DNA from: Acinetobacter gandensis
GTDB lineage: Bacteria; Pseudomonadota; Gammaproteobacteria; Pseudomonadales; Moraxellaceae
Assembly (NCBI RefSeq): GCF_001678755.1
Contig: NZ_LZDS01000012.1
Coordinates: 1 to 64,000 of the forward strand
Length of the DNA stretch: 64,000 bases
Reading direction: 5' to 3'
Below the pieces are notes generated by a model. It saw only the letters and a program-made list of their open reading frames with translations, did not search any database and was not told where the DNA came from. This document shows positions 7,359 to 18,691 of the stretch, one piece after another; position 1 is the stretch's first letter; each line of letters starts with the position of its first letter. The translations under genes were made by a program, and so were the position numbers.

Positions 7359-9317
7359 TTATTGCGTACTACGTAACGGAATCATTTGCATACGCTTTTC
7401 AATTGACTGCGGCCCTTGTCCCAGCAGTAAACCGTAATGCGTTGCATTGGTCATCACATGTTTGACATAGTCGCGGGTTTCAGTCAGCGGAATCGATTCC
7501 GTATATTGATCCGCTGCAATCGCTTGGTATTCTGGCTGCCAGCGACGTGCACGATTCGGCCCTGCGTTATATCCCGCGGTTGCTAAAACTGGGCTATTGC
7601 TCAGCTGACGCTGAATCATTGATAAATAGTAAGTACCATAACGAATATTGGTATTCATATCACTCAATGCGGCTGGGTTATAACTCTCTCCCATTTGTCG
7701 CGCGACCAGTTTTGCAGTATCTGGCATAATTTGCATCAAACCACCTGCTCCAACATGAGAGCGCGCACTCGTCACAAAGCGACTTTCTTGACGCATCAAA
7801 CCGTAAGCCCATGCTGGATCAATACCAGCATTTCGACTATGACTCACCACATAGCTTTGATGTGGCATTGCATAACGTAAAGAATAATTGTGTTTATTGG
7901 TGGTTCGATCTGCCGCATAAATTGCACGATCATACCAACCAATATCAGTTGCACGTTTAGCTGCGGCAAGAATCATGCCATCATCATGCTTTAAATAGGC
8001 CTGACGGACAGCCCAGTTCCATTCACGGTTAATATAGCTGTCAGATGCATTAATATTGCGCAATGCAAAGGCACGATTAAAATGAATATCCTGACTCAAT
8101 CGCTGCGCATCCTGTGCACTAGGCTGCACATTTGACGGAATATTGTTATAAGACTGACCAATTTTGTCACGTGCTAACAAATTATGGTAATCATCCCCCA
8201 CTGCTAATTTTCGATAAATGTCTTGTGCCGTTCGTTTTGAAGAGGCATCGCCACGCTGCTCTGAAGCACGTGCCAACCAATATTGCCAACGATCTTCTTG
8301 CTTTTGTGTCACATTCATTGCATCAATGGCGCGAATCAAACTTTCCCATGCACCAAAACGAATGGCTTGACGTGCATAAATTTCAGCTTCTTCTGAGCTA
8401 AACGGCAAACCATAACTGGCATCTAAATAGTTCAGCACTTCACGGTTGAAATTGTTTTTCATCACCGTGGTTCCACCAATATAACCGACACTGCGATACA
8501 ACGCTTTTTGTACGCTTTCAGGTGTGCCTTCCGCAGCACGCTTAACAGATGACATTGCACCATTTAAATCTGAATCCGCTAAGCGCCCCATCGCATAAAT
8601 CAGATAAGCATGATCTTCTGCCGTCGCTTTGGGTGCTGCCCAAAGGTAATTTAATGGATTGGCTTGAATGGTATTGAGCTGGGCAAGACTAATATTCACA
8701 CCAATGGTTTGTGCAGTTGCAATGGCCTGACCGGATTGCCCTGCACGCAATTGCCCCCACATGCGCTGATGACGATCATCTTTCGTCATTAATGGGCTCG
8801 ACAACATCATGCGGCCTAAGCCTGTACATGAGTCGGGTTGCGAATTGGTGGTCAGCCAAACATCTTTAAATTCGGCGTAGACCAATGGATCGCCAGATTT
8901 GGCACGTACTTGAGCAATCGCACAGGTTTCCGCACGATCCGCATTTGAAACGTATTGCAAGACGGGCTGTGCAGTTGCGAAGTCTGCTTGTTTTACTTTT
9001 TCTTCAACATAATCGGCAGCAAGTTTTTCAGCCATTGCCGATTGCGGATAACGCTGCGCAAAACTTGTAATGGCGCTAGCAGGTTGCGAAGCCAAATTAT
9101 TATTCAAAATCCAATACTCTGGGTAGTAGCCCAAAACATCATTTTGCATTGAGTATTGATATTGCTGGAGCAAAGAGATGTTGCCTGAATTGGCCGCTCG
9201 TAAAGCATCATTAAATTGCTCATCCGCAGCATACGCTGACAATGAAAGTCCGGATGCAGCCACAGTTAAAGCCAGCAATTTATAGTAATTTTTCTGTGTA
9301 AATTTCTGTTTTAACAT
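7359..9317 (-). CDS. slt: Soluble lytic murein transglycosylase
   Basis: Periplasmic enzyme that cleaves the MurNAc-GlcNAc bond of peptidoglycan with formation of 1,6-anhydro-MurNAc. A signal peptide (MLKQKFTQKN... to SAYA) is followed by a long alpha-superhelical region and a C-terminal SLT domain. The catalytic Glu is E511 in LMRQESRF, followed by GLMQIMPDTA and AGYNAGPNRARRW. I prefer ATG 9317 (652 aa) because GAAGG lies 7 nt upstream; the in-frame ATG at 9335 has no ribosome site. It lies 48 bp upstream of the RNase T2-like gene on the same strand, so the two may be co-transcribed. Confidence 0.92.
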   Translation of the reverse strand: MLKQKFTQKNYYKLLALTVAASGLSLSAYAADEQFNDALRAANSGNISLLQQYQYSMQNDVLGYYPEYWILNNNLASQPASAITSFAQRYPQSAMAEKLAADYVEEKVKQADFATAQPVLQYVSNADRAETCAIAQVRAKSGDPLVYAEFKDVWLTTNSQPDSCTGLGRMMLSSPLMTKDDRHQRMWGQLRAGQSGQAIATAQTIGVNISLAQLNTIQANPLNYLWAAPKATAEDHAYLIYAMGRLADSDLNGAMSSVKRAAEGTPESVQKALYRSVGYIGGTTVMKNNFNREVLNYLDASYGLPFSSEEAEIYARQAIRFGAWESLIRAIDAMNVTQKQEDRWQYWLARASEQRGDASSKRTAQDIYRKLAVGDDYHNLLARDKIGQSYNNIPSNVQPSAQDAQRLSQDIHFNRAFALRNINASDSYINREWNWAVRQAYLKHDDGMILAAAKRATDIGWYDRAIYAADRTTNKHNYSLRYAMPHQSYVVSHSRNAGIDPAWAYGLMRQESRFVTSARSHVGAGGLMQIMPDTAKLVARQMGESYNPAALSDMNTNIRYGTYYLSMIQRQLSNSPVLATAGYNAGPNRARRWQPEYQAIAADQYTESIPLTETRDYVKHVMTNATHYGLLLGQGPQSIEKRMQMIPLRSTQ

Positions 9318-9642
9318 CCACTTGCCTTCTTTCATGTCAATCTGTCCAATTACAGTACATCTAACCTTACTCGGAATTAGTTTAATAATTCTAAACTCAG
9401 CATTGTGTTCTGTTGTGTAACCTTATGATTACCCAATATTAATTTTCAAACATTTTTACTCCATAAATCAATATGAGCCAGTTGTTATTTTAAGCTGTAA
9501 GTTTGCCCTCAATTGCTGCTAAAATATCGGGCATTCTTAAAATCCTCTTTTTTGACCTCCGCAGCTGCACATTTCAACTATTGATCTGTCTGTCAGCCAC
9601 GTATGGTTTATTGATTTTCATAAAATTCCTTTAGGAGCCTAC
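9318..9642. other. Divergent intergenic region slt/miaB
   Basis: About 325 bp between divergent genes with no convincing reading frame, tRNA or repeat. It must hold promoters for both sides. I could not identify a -35/-10 pair with normal spacing with confidence. AGGAG lies 5 nt before the miaB ATG. Confidence 0.6.
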
Positions 9643-11100
9643 ATGACGGTTCAAACCTTCATTCCCAATGGTGCCCAAGCTGCCTCAGAAAACACTGTAA
9701 CCCAGCCACAGCACACCCCTGCCAACGATGGCTCAGTGAAAAAACTGTACATCGAAACGCAAGGGTGTCAGATGAATGAGTATGACAGTCAACGTATGGG
9801 CGATCTTTTAGGTGATTCACACGGTTACGTCCTAACCAATGATCCGAAAGAAGCCGATATTCTGCTCATGAATACCTGCTCGATTCGTGAAAAAGCACAA
9901 GAGAAAGTGTTCTCTGAATTGGGTCGCTGGCGCAAACTAAAAGAAAAGAATCCTGATCTTGTGATTGGTGTCGGTGGTTGTGTGGCCTCTCAAGAAGGCG
10001 ACAACATTCAAAAACGTGCGCCTTATGTCGATATGGTCTTTGGCCCACAAACTTTGCATCGTTTACCGCAAATGCTGGATCAACACACTGAACAAGTGGT
10101 TAAGCCGAAAAAAGAAAAAATTCAATTGGTGGATATTTCATTCCCTGACATTGAAAAATTCGACTTTTTGCCGGAACCGCGTGTAGAAGGTTTTAAAGCC
10201 TTTGTCTCGATTATGGAAGGCTGCTCAAAATACTGTTCTTTCTGTGTGGTTCCTTACACACGTGGAGAAGAAGTATCACGTCCACTGGATGATGTATTGG
10301 CTGAAATTGCAACTTTGGCTGAAAAAGGTGTCCGTGAAATCAGTCTTTTAGGTCAAAACGTTAATGGTTACCGTGGTGAAACCTTCGAAGGTAATATTTG
10401 CACCTTTGCAGAGTTACTGCGTTTAGTGGCCGAAATTCCGGGCATTGGACGTATTCGTTACACGACTTCACATCCACTAGAATTTAATGATGATTTGATT
10501 CAATGCTATCGTGATTTACCTCAGATGGTTTCTCATTTGCATTTACCTGTTCAAAGCGGTTCAAACGACGTACTTCAAGCCATGAAGCGTAACCACACCA
10601 TTGATGTGTATATCGATAAAATTGCACGTTTGCGTCAAGTTCGTCCAGACATGCACTTATCTTCAGACTTCATTATTGGTTTCCCTGGTGAAACAGATGC
10701 GCATTTTGAAGAAACCTATCAATTCATTAAAGATATGGACTTTGACCATTCTTATAGCTTCATTTATTCAAAACGTCCGGGTACACCTGCGTCTGAACTT
10801 GAAGACACGACCTCTGAAGATGTGAAAAAAGAGCGTTTAGCGAAAGTTCAACAATGGATTAAACAATCCAGTATTGATAAGACCGACGCGATGTTAGGCA
10901 CGATTCAACGTGTCTTGGTAGAGTCTGTTTCAGACAAAGATCCAAACTTATTGATTGGTACTGCTGACAATACTCGTTTGGTGAGCTTCATCGGTGATCC
11001 TGCATGGGTAGGTCGTTTTGCTGAAATCGAAATTACCGACATTAAAACTTTGAAGTTTGTTTATGGTGAACTCTTGAATCTTGAGCCTGACGTGGCGTAA
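9643..11100 (+). CDS. miaB: tRNA-2-methylthio-N6-dimethylallyladenosine synthase
   Basis: Radical-SAM methylthiotransferase that converts i6A37 to ms2i6A37 in tRNAs reading UNN codons. The N-terminal UPF0004 cluster ligands are C42, C79 and C113, and the radical-SAM CxxxCxxC is C194, C198 and C201 (GCSKYCSFC). A C-terminal TRAM-type domain follows. At 485 residues it carries about 25 extra N-terminal residues compared with E. coli. It heads the run miaB-phoH-ybeY. Confidence 0.96.
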   Translation: MTVQTFIPNGAQAASENTVTQPQHTPANDGSVKKLYIETQGCQMNEYDSQRMGDLLGDSHGYVLTNDPKEADILLMNTCSIREKAQEKVFSELGRWRKLKEKNPDLVIGVGGCVASQEGDNIQKRAPYVDMVFGPQTLHRLPQMLDQHTEQVVKPKKEKIQLVDISFPDIEKFDFLPEPRVEGFKAFVSIMEGCSKYCSFCVVPYTRGEEVSRPLDDVLAEIATLAEKGVREISLLGQNVNGYRGETFEGNICTFAELLRLVAEIPGIGRIRYTTSHPLEFNDDLIQCYRDLPQMVSHLHLPVQSGSNDVLQAMKRNHTIDVYIDKIARLRQVRPDMHLSSDFIIGFPGETDAHFEETYQFIKDMDFDHSYSFIYSKRPGTPASELEDTTSEDVKKERLAKVQQWIKQSSIDKTDAMLGTIQRVLVESVSDKDPNLLIGTADNTRLVSFIGDPAWVGRFAEIEITDIKTLKFVYGELLNLEPDVA

Positions 11101-11137
11101 TGTAAGACTAATCGTCAGACCATATAAAGGAATTCTC

Positions 11138-12220
11138 TTGACTGCAGCGATTCGACGTACTGTAACTTTTGCTGGTATTCCACTTGACCGTTTACAAAGC
11201 ATGCTCGGTGCTTATAACGGTCATCTCAAACAAATTGAACAACGTTTAGAAGTCAAAATTTCCCATCGTGCAGATGCATTTTTTGTCGATGGGGAAATCG
11301 ATGCGGTTGAGAGAGCCGAAAGCCTCCTTCACCGTTTATATGAAGAGTCCGAAACCAACCCACAAATCAGTGCAGATACACTGCATATGATGATTCAAGG
11401 CAGTCAAACCGATCGTGAAATTCAGGAAGATTTTTCTGAGAATGAACATTCAGGTTTAGACAATGTCTACTTGCAAACACGTAAAGGTCGAATTAACCCA
11501 CGCGGTGCCAACCAAAAACGCTATGTGCAACGTATTTTACAAAGCGATATTTCCTTTGGTATTGGCCCTGCTGGTACAGGCAAAACTTACCTAGCTGTGG
11601 CCGCTGCTGTCGATATGCTAGAACGCAATGAAATTCAGCGAATTTTACTGGTTCGTCCTGCGGTCGAAGCGGGTGAAAAACTCGGTTTCTTACCTGGTGA
11701 TTTAACCCAAAAAATTGACCCTTACTTGCGGCCCTTATATGACGCCTTGTATGAAATGTTGGGCTTTGAAAAAGTTGCAAAACTGATTGAACGCCAAGTG
11801 ATTGAAGTTGCGCCTTTGGCCTACATGCGTGGTCGTACTCTAAATCACTCTTTTGTAATTTTAGATGAAGCACAAAACACTACCCCTGAACAAATGAAAA
11901 TGTTCTTAACCCGTTTAGGTTTTGGTTCTCGTGCGGTCATTACTGGTGACGTTACACAGGTCGATTTACCACGTGGTCAGCAATCAGGCTTGGCACATGC
12001 GCTACGTGTGATTGATAAAATTAAAGAAATTCACATTACTCGCTTCCACTCCCGAGATGTAGTACGTCATCAATTGGTTCAAAAAATTGTTGAAGCCTAC
12101 GAAGGATGGGATAGCGAACAACAACGCCTAACGGCAGAACAGCGTGCTGAACGCAAAGCACGTCAAGAAGCCTTAGTTGCGGACAATGATGCTAAAGCTG
12201 ATGAGCAGCATCAGGACTAA
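11138..12220 (+). CDS. ybeZ: PhoH-like ATPase (YbeZ)
   Basis: P-loop ATPase of the PhoH family, a partner of YbeY in RNA/ribosome metabolism. An N-terminal KH-like region is followed by Walker A GPAGTGKT at about 143-150 and Walker B VILDEAQ. The C-terminal 40 residues are charged. I place the start at TTG 11138: AAGG (11127-11130) lies 7 nt upstream, giving 360 residues. The longer frame would overlap miaB and lacks a ribosome site. It starts 37 bp after miaB and ends 18 bp before ybeY. Confidence 0.9.
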   Translation: MTAAIRRTVTFAGIPLDRLQSMLGAYNGHLKQIEQRLEVKISHRADAFFVDGEIDAVERAESLLHRLYEESETNPQISADTLHMMIQGSQTDREIQEDFSENEHSGLDNVYLQTRKGRINPRGANQKRYVQRILQSDISFGIGPAGTGKTYLAVAAAVDMLERNEIQRILLVRPAVEAGEKLGFLPGDLTQKIDPYLRPLYDALYEMLGFEKVAKLIERQVIEVAPLAYMRGRTLNHSFVILDEAQNTTPEQMKMFLTRLGFGSRAVITGDVTQVDLPRGQQSGLAHALRVIDKIKEIHITRFHSRDVVRHQLVQKIVEAYEGWDSEQQRLTAEQRAERKARQEALVADNDAKADEQHQD

Positions 12221-12238
12221 ACCATTTAAGGATTCATT

Positions 12239-12721
12239 TTGAAACTTAATCTCTCCTTGCAGCAAAATTTTCAATCACCTGAGTTGGTGGTGAAACGTGC
12301 GCATATCAAAAAAGTGGTGGAAACTGCTTTACGTCATATTGAAACTCAAAGTGATTGTGAAATTGGCATCGCATGTGTAGATAATGACGAAAGCCACAAA
12401 TTAAATTTGGAATATCGTGGTAAAGATAAACCGACCAATGTGTTGTCTTTCCCGAGTGATCTTCCAGATGAAATGGCTGCGATTTTGGATTCATTTCCAA
12501 TTGGCGATTTGGTCATTTGTATACCTATGGTACTTCGTGAGGCCAGTGAACAAAACAAAGCAGCCCTTACCCATTTCACTCATATGCTAGTACACGGTAC
12601 GTTGCACCTCATGGGCTATGACCATGAAACATCTGACGAAGATGCGGAAGAAATGGAAGCTTTGGAAATCGAAATTTTGGCCAAACTCGGTTTTGACAAT
12701 CCATATCTAGAACGAGATTAA
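12239..12721 (+). CDS. ybeY: Endoribonuclease / rRNA maturation factor YbeY
   Basis: Metal-dependent single-strand endoribonuclease involved in 16S rRNA 3'-end maturation and ribosome quality control. The zinc site H-x3-H-x5-H is H119, H123 and H129 in [11 protein letters not shown]. At 160 residues it is of normal length. The start is TTG with AAGGA 6 nt upstream, so two successive genes of this operon use TTG. A strong terminator follows. Confidence 0.95.
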   Translation: MKLNLSLQQNFQSPELVVKRAHIKKVVETALRHIETQSDCEIGIACVDNDESHKLNLEYRGKDKPTNVLSFPSDLPDEMAAILDSFPIGDLVICIPMVLREASEQNKAALTHFTHMLVHGTLHLMGYDHETSDEDAEEMEALEIEILAKLGFDNPYLERD

Positions 12722-12731
12722 GTCCTCAAAT

Positions 12732-12761
12732 AAAAAAAGCGAGCTACGGCTCGCTTTTTTT
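12732..12761. terminator. Terminator after ybeY
   Basis: GCGAGC-tacg-GCTCGC stem flanked by 7 A and 7 T, starting 10 bp after the ybeY stop. Confidence 0.93.
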
Positions 12762-12809
12762 ATGCCTTTATTCCATCATGCTTTCACACAAAAATAAAAT
12801 GCCACCACT

Positions 12810-13106
12810 ATGACCTATGTCGTAATTTTCAAAGCTCGAATTAAGCATCTCGATTCAAAGTATTTTCAAACAGCGCAGCGCATGCGTGATCGAGCATTAT
12901 CCACATTCAACTGCCAAAAATTTGAAGCGTTGACTGAAGGTGAAAACGAAATTGCATTGTCTTATTGGAAGGATTTAGCGGATATTCACGCATGGCACAA
13001 TGATGCAGAACATCAAGCTGCACAAGCCCTCGGTAAAAAAAGCTGGTATCAATTTTTTAGTGTCGAAGTCTGTGAGGTCATTCGACACTATCAATCGACC
13101 TGTTAA
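12810..13106 (+). CDS. Antibiotic biosynthesis monooxygenase (ABM) domain protein
   Basis: A 98-residue ferredoxin-like ABM-fold protein: the N-terminal strand YVVIFKARI, a central helix, then EIALSYWKDLADIHAWHND and the Trp/Tyr-rich end WYQFFSVEVCEV typical of small ABM/YdhR-like monooxygenases. The substrate is unknown. Its stop codon abuts the stop of the convergent TonB-like gene with no space between. Confidence 0.8.
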   Translation: MTYVVIFKARIKHLDSKYFQTAQRMRDRALSTFNCQKFEALTEGENEIALSYWKDLADIHAWHNDAEHQAAQALGKKSWYQFFSVEVCEVIRHYQSTC

Positions 13107-13985
13107 CTAACGTACTTCAAACTCGGCTTCCGCAGGGTCAAAACGCCACGTCCGTATAATACGTAATTCAGAAATATCTTTCATTTTGGCATCAAACTGA
13201 CCAAATGGTGCCGCTTTACGTACCGAGGTTTTCGCTGCGTCATCAAGCAGAGTCGAACCTGAGCTTTCAATTAAACGAATCGCGCGAATACCACCATTGG
13301 TATTCAATATCACCATCAGACGTACTTCACCTGATAATTGCTGTTGTTTAGCAGCTTCAGGATAGTAGCGATTGCCATAAAACTCGACTTTTTGACGGAA
13401 TTTTTCCATGTAGGCAGCCGATACATCTTGCTTGGCTTGAATCCCATCAATGGTTTTAATTTTTTGCTGACGGCTAAAGTTTTGTTGGCGTTGTAAATAT
13501 TGCGCTTCAATACTTGCCACCATAGCCGCTTTCGCTTGGAACTGGCTATTGAGTTCTTCAACAGCTTTTTTACGGCTATTTTCTTCGGCTTGTTTTTGCC
13601 AACTTAAAGTGGTCATTAAAACTTTTTCTTCAAAGCTTAATTGTTTCTTTTGCTGTAATTGCTCAAGTGCTTCATTTTTTTGCTCGCCCACTTTCTGCTC
13701 AATCATGGGTGCAGGCATATCACTCGACATACGATGTGATTCACGAAAAGTACCTGAACCTTGTTGATCCGCTTGTGCCAAAAAGTCAGCATGTTCTACT
13801 TCATCGGTGGCAGGACGCAAAGAAACGGCTATTTCTTTGGTATTGTATTCACCTTCTTGCGGCATGGTAAATTGCATTGTCAAAAATGCCAGATGTAACA
13901 AAGCCGCCAGTAAAACCGCAGTCGTAAAAACTGGATCTTTCCACCACTCTTTGACCAACGGCATAAACGTTATTTTTTTCAGCAT
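13107..13985 (-). CDS. TonB-family energy transducer
   Basis: Inner-membrane anchored periplasmic protein that would couple proton motive force to outer-membrane transport. One membrane segment lies near residues 20-40, then a long helical Gln/Lys/Glu-rich middle. The C-terminal TonB domain has YPEAAKQQQLSGEVRLMVILNTNGGIRAIRLIESSG split by normal spacing, ending with AxFGQF...IIRTWRF. The middle is a coiled coil rather than the usual Pro-rich region, so it may be a TonB/TolA-like variant. No exbB/exbD are adjacent. The start is uncertain: ATG 13985 (292 aa) or ATG 13964; the farther TTG 14018 is less likely. Confidence 0.82.
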   Translation of the reverse strand: MLKKITFMPLVKEWWKDPVFTTAVLLAALLHLAFLTMQFTMPQEGEYNTKEIAVSLRPATDEVEHADFLAQADQQGSGTFRESHRMSSDMPAPMIEQKVGEQKNEALEQLQQKKQLSFEEKVLMTTLSWQKQAEENSRKKAVEELNSQFQAKAAMVASIEAQYLQRQQNFSRQQKIKTIDGIQAKQDVSAAYMEKFRQKVEFYGNRYYPEAAKQQQLSGEVRLMVILNTNGGIRAIRLIESSGSTLLDDAAKTSVRKAAPFGQFDAKMKDISELRIIRTWRFDPAEAEFEVR

Positions 13986-14045
13986 CACATTAAACCGACA
14001 ATTTGCCGCATTCCCCAAACTGCATAAAACAGTATAAAATAAACC

Positions 14046-14073
14046 TCGTTTTCATTTTTTTATGAAAATGAGA
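14046..14073. repeat. Inverted repeat in the divergent region
   Basis: CTCGTTTTCAT and ATGAAAATGAG are arms (one G.T-type mismatch) around a T6 loop, between the divergent TonB-like gene and the 14224 gene. There is no T-run on either exit, so it is probably not a terminator. Its role is unknown. Confidence 0.45.
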
Positions 14074-14223
14074 AATCCATCAACACATCGATAACGCACA
14101 ATTAAAATCATGAAAATGGTGCAATTTATTTTGCTAAACTGCAAGATCAAAACCTTGTGTTTTTTATAGAAATCGACAAGATACACCCAGTCAAAAATCA
14201 TAATTTGCCAGGATGCGCCTCTT

Positions 14224-14907
14224 ATGCAAACGCTAATTTCCAATATCTCTAAACGTATACGACAAGTGTACCAAAAAGCAGAAGGGTTTATTGAAGATGA
14301 GCGTGAATTCCCGATGTCTCAAGTGTTCCTAAATGCGACCTTTGAACGCTTTGTGACAGATAATGTGAAGATGCTCAAAGACTTGCATGCCGATCTGCAC
14401 GATGACTGGCTTCGACTATATGCCACACTGGATTATAACGGCCTGGTCATTACACTCTCTGTCGATTTAAAACTGGTACAGATGGAACTCAACAAACAAA
14501 CCCAACTGATCGTATTTGAACAAATTAGCGATACACAAGTGATTGAAGCGAAGTATCCAAATGTTCTGTATAAGATGGGCGTGCGCATGGCCTTATGGTT
14601 CTATCAAAAAGTACTCAACCAAGATCCATTGGGTATGATTTTGGAAAAACTGAACGTTATCAAAGTTAAAGATGACCTACTGTATTTAGACCTGAATCGC
14701 TGGCTCGGTAAAAGCCGCTCGATTATCGACACACTAGGCAAAGTCCATGTCAATCATGCTGTTTTACGTGAGGCTGAATTGGTGGTCATCGGTAACGTTA
14801 ATCTAACAGCGCTGTTTACTAAAATGGCACAACAGCGGATTGAAGATTGGGATGATTCAAATTTAAAAGACGATGAAGTCACGCCTATAAAGCAAAAGGA
14901 AAGCTAG
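14224..14907 (+). CDS. Hypothetical protein
   Basis: A 227-residue soluble protein I do not recognise. The N-terminal half is helical, then alternating hydrophobic strands (LYATLDYNGLVITLSVDLKL) and an amphipathic C-terminal helix with an acidic tail. There is no signal peptide and there are no catalytic signatures. It is a single gene between divergent and downstream intergenic spaces. AGGA lies 12 nt before the ATG, a long spacing. Confidence 0.65.
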   Translation: MQTLISNISKRIRQVYQKAEGFIEDEREFPMSQVFLNATFERFVTDNVKMLKDLHADLHDDWLRLYATLDYNGLVITLSVDLKLVQMELNKQTQLIVFEQISDTQVIEAKYPNVLYKMGVRMALWFYQKVLNQDPLGMILEKLNVIKVKDDLLYLDLNRWLGKSRSIIDTLGKVHVNHAVLREAELVVIGNVNLTALFTKMAQQRIEDWDDSNLKDDEVTPIKQKES

Positions 14908-15065
14908 ACTTATCCTGTACTTAGACATCATGAACCTATAAAAACGCTACACAATATATACATTAGGCACGGATTTGTGACGTGATTCTCCACAATCCAG
15001 CCGCATAATAAACATATCAGGTGGTTTAGCCCACCGCACTTCTATTGAATAGGAAAACCATACTT

Positions 15066-15779
15066 ATGGCACATTCAGTTTTGAAAAATTTAGGTCTTGT
15101 TGCTGGGGTATCGACTACACTGCTTTTGACTGGTTTCTCAAGTCAGTCATTTGCCATGAGTCCATTCCAAGCAAGCTACCAGTTTAATTACAACGGTAAA
15201 AATATGGGTTCAGCAACACGTACCCTGAAACAATCTGGGAATAATTGGACCTATATATTTGCTGCCAAAGCAGGCGCAATTGCCTCTGCAACTGAAACCA
15301 GTCGTTTTAGTTTGAATGGCACACAAATTAATTCAAATAGCTTTAGCCGTACCAGTAAAATTTTGGTGCACAACAACACCATGAACATCAATTTCAATGC
15401 TGGTGCAAAAACCATTAACACCAAAAAAGATGACAAAGCACGTTCATTTGCTTGGAAGTCTGGTGTGCTAGATGAACTGAATGCCGAATTGCAAATCCGT
15501 GAAGATCTGAAAAAAGGCGGTTTGAAATCGAATTACTATATTGCTGATGCCAAAGAAGTTGAAGGCCGTAAATTCGTCAAACAAGGTACTGAAAAAGTCA
15601 CAACTGCATACGGCAGTTTCGATACAGTTAAAGTCGTTATGAAACATGATAAACCGGGTCGTCAAACCACCTTCTGGTTGGCTCCAAAACTTGACTACTT
15701 ACCTGTAAAAGTATCGCATCAAGACAACAAAACCTCATATGGTCTACTTTTGACAGGCTATAAAGGTGCAACAAATTAA
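15066..15779 (+). CDS. DUF3108 domain periplasmic protein
   Basis: A 237-residue exported protein: hydrophobic signal sequence to about residue 31 (QSFA), then a beta-rich body beginning FQASYQFNYNGKNMGSATRT. It has the DUF3108 hallmark end (KVVMKHDKPGRQTTFWLAPKLDYLPVKV). The function of this family is unknown; an envelope role is likely. ATG 15066 is preferred (AGGAAAA upstream); an in-frame TTG at 15045 is less likely. Confidence 0.8.
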   Translation: MAHSVLKNLGLVAGVSTTLLLTGFSSQSFAMSPFQASYQFNYNGKNMGSATRTLKQSGNNWTYIFAAKAGAIASATETSRFSLNGTQINSNSFSRTSKILVHNNTMNINFNAGAKTINTKKDDKARSFAWKSGVLDELNAELQIREDLKKGGLKSNYYIADAKEVEGRKFVKQGTEKVTTAYGSFDTVKVVMKHDKPGRQTTFWLAPKLDYLPVKVSHQDNKTSYGLLLTGYKGATN

Positions 15780-15788
15780 TTGATTTGA

Positions 15789-17255
<1,467 letters not shown>

Positions 17256-17280
17256 TTTATTTCAGCACGATAATAAAATG

Positions 17281-17305
17281 AGAACACTTCGGTGTTCTTT
17301 TTTTT
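17281..17305 (+). terminator. xpt terminator
   Basis: AGAACAC-ttcg-GTGTTCT stem followed by 7 or more T, 25 bp after the xpt stop. Confidence 0.9.
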
Positions 17306-17506
17306 GCTTTAAATCTGCCATAACCGTGACAGAACCAGCATTTTCTTGGCACTTTGTTACAAGCTGACTAAACATCTTTTACAGAAAATCGATAAAATTC
17401 AGTGAAAATGTAGTGATTGATCATATTCGTCAAGGTTTTGACCCTGAAATTGATTTAAGCTGCAACACAAATTCAGCCACATTATTTATTAAGGCTACAG
17501 GATGTT

Positions 17507-17932
17507 ATGAATACAGAAAATCAATTGATGGAACACGCTGTAAAATGCCCAAAATGCGGTTCAACAGATGTTGAAAAACGTAACCACGAACAAAACTTAC
17601 AAAAAATTGGTGGGGTCTTACTCAGCGGTGCAGGAACAGCAGCCGGCACAGTGGGTGGTGCTGCGTCTGGCGCATCTATTGGCGCAGCCATTGGTGGTGT
17701 TACAGCTGGCCCACTTGGCGTGATTATGGGCGGGACAATTGGTACATTTGTTGGGGCGATTAGCGTTGGCATCACAGGCGGCTTTTTAGGCCATCGCTTT
17801 GGTAAAAAAGCAGGTGTGATTGTAGATCAAAATATATTTTTAGATTACCAATGCAAGGCCTGCAAACAACGCTTTGAAGTTGAATCTCAACCTGAAGATG
17901 CAGCAAAAACTGAAGATCAAGACAAATTTTGA
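17507..17932 (+). CDS. Zinc-ribbon protein with glycine-zipper membrane region
   Basis: A 141-residue protein. The first CxxC (C14, C17 in KCPKCGS) and second CxxC (C116, C119 in CKACKQRF) are separated by a Gly/Ala-rich hydrophobic stretch (about 35-98) with repeated GxxxG spacing. The layout suggests a membrane hairpin between the two halves of one zinc ribbon, placing both ends on the same side. The function is unknown. It is a single-gene unit closed by a terminator. The spacer before it (17306-17506) shows nothing I can assign. Confidence 0.7.
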   Translation: MNTENQLMEHAVKCPKCGSTDVEKRNHEQNLQKIGGVLLSGAGTAAGTVGGAASGASIGAAIGGVTAGPLGVIMGGTIGTFVGAISVGITGGFLGHRFGKKAGVIVDQNIFLDYQCKACKQRFEVESQPEDAAKTEDQDKF

Positions 17933-17949
17933 TTGCTGCTAAATTAAAT

Positions 17950-17973
17950 AAGAGCGTTTCTACGCTCTTTTTT
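17950..17973 (+). terminator. Terminator after the zinc-ribbon gene
   Basis: AGAGCGT-ttct-ACGCTCT stem followed by 6 T. The convergent wrbA stop lies 7 bp further on, so it may be read from both sides, with a weaker T-run on the minus strand. Confidence 0.8.
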
Positions 17974-17979
17974 ATTTCA

Positions 17980-18576
17980 TCATCCTGCAATTAATTTTTT
18001 AACTACTTCACCCAGTCGTTTACCCTGATCTTCACATAAGGCACGTTCATCTTGACTTAATGTTTGATCATGGCGTGCCCCACTAACATGACTCGCACCA
18101 TAGGGTGTACCGCCAGTTTTAGTATTCGACAATGCAGGATGGGCATTACTCAAACCCATAATCATCATGCCATGATGAAATAAAGGCGGCAGCATGGTCA
18201 GTAAAGTGCTTTCTTGCCCACCATGCATTGAACCTGAACTGGTAAATACGCATGCCGGCTTACCATGCAATGCCCCGTTCAACCAAAGCGCGGTAGTTTG
18301 ATCTAAAAAATATTTCATTTCTGATGCCATATTGCCAAAACGTGTTGGTGAACCCAGTGCTAGGCCAGAACAATTCGCCAGATCATCTAATGTGCAATAA
18401 ATATCACCTTCAGCAGGAATACTTGGTTCAGCTTCTTTTACCATAGTCGAAAGATTCGGAACAGTGCGAATCTTCACAGCCATACCTGTCGCTTCAATAC
18501 CATTGGCAATCAAATGCGCCATTTCCCGTGTAGAACCATATTTGCTGTAATACAACACCAGTACATATGCTTGCAT
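17980..18576 (-). CDS. wrbA: NAD(P)H:quinone oxidoreductase, WrbA family
   Basis: FMN-dependent flavodoxin-like enzyme that reduces quinones by two electrons, limiting redox cycling. The FMN phosphate loop is YYSKYGSTREMA near 8-19. The family segments GSPTRFGNM near 75 and TSSGSMHGGQEST near 110 bind FMN. At 198 residues it is typical of WrbA. It is convergent with the zinc-ribbon gene and divergent from YihY. Confidence 0.93.
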   Translation of the reverse strand: MQAYVLVLYYSKYGSTREMAHLIANGIEATGMAVKIRTVPNLSTMVKEAEPSIPAEGDIYCTLDDLANCSGLALGSPTRFGNMASEMKYFLDQTTALWLNGALHGKPACVFTSSGSMHGGQESTLLTMLPPLFHHGMMIMGLSNAHPALSNTKTGGTPYGASHVSGARHDQTLSQDERALCEDQGKRLGEVVKKLIAG

Positions 18577-18691
18577 GATTTTTATTAATTCGATTAAAAA
18601 AGAAAACTATACGGTATTTTTCCTATTTTTTGGTTAAGCTAAACCATGAAAATTGCATAAACATGAATAAAATAACTCGAGACCGATACGC

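Noticed and set aside
17418..17560. Open frame upstream of the zinc-ribbon gene (VIDHIRQGFDPEIDL)
   Set aside because: It looks gene-like for about 15 codons but has only a GTG start directly behind a stop codon, and it overlaps the real gene in another frame. No family could be assigned.
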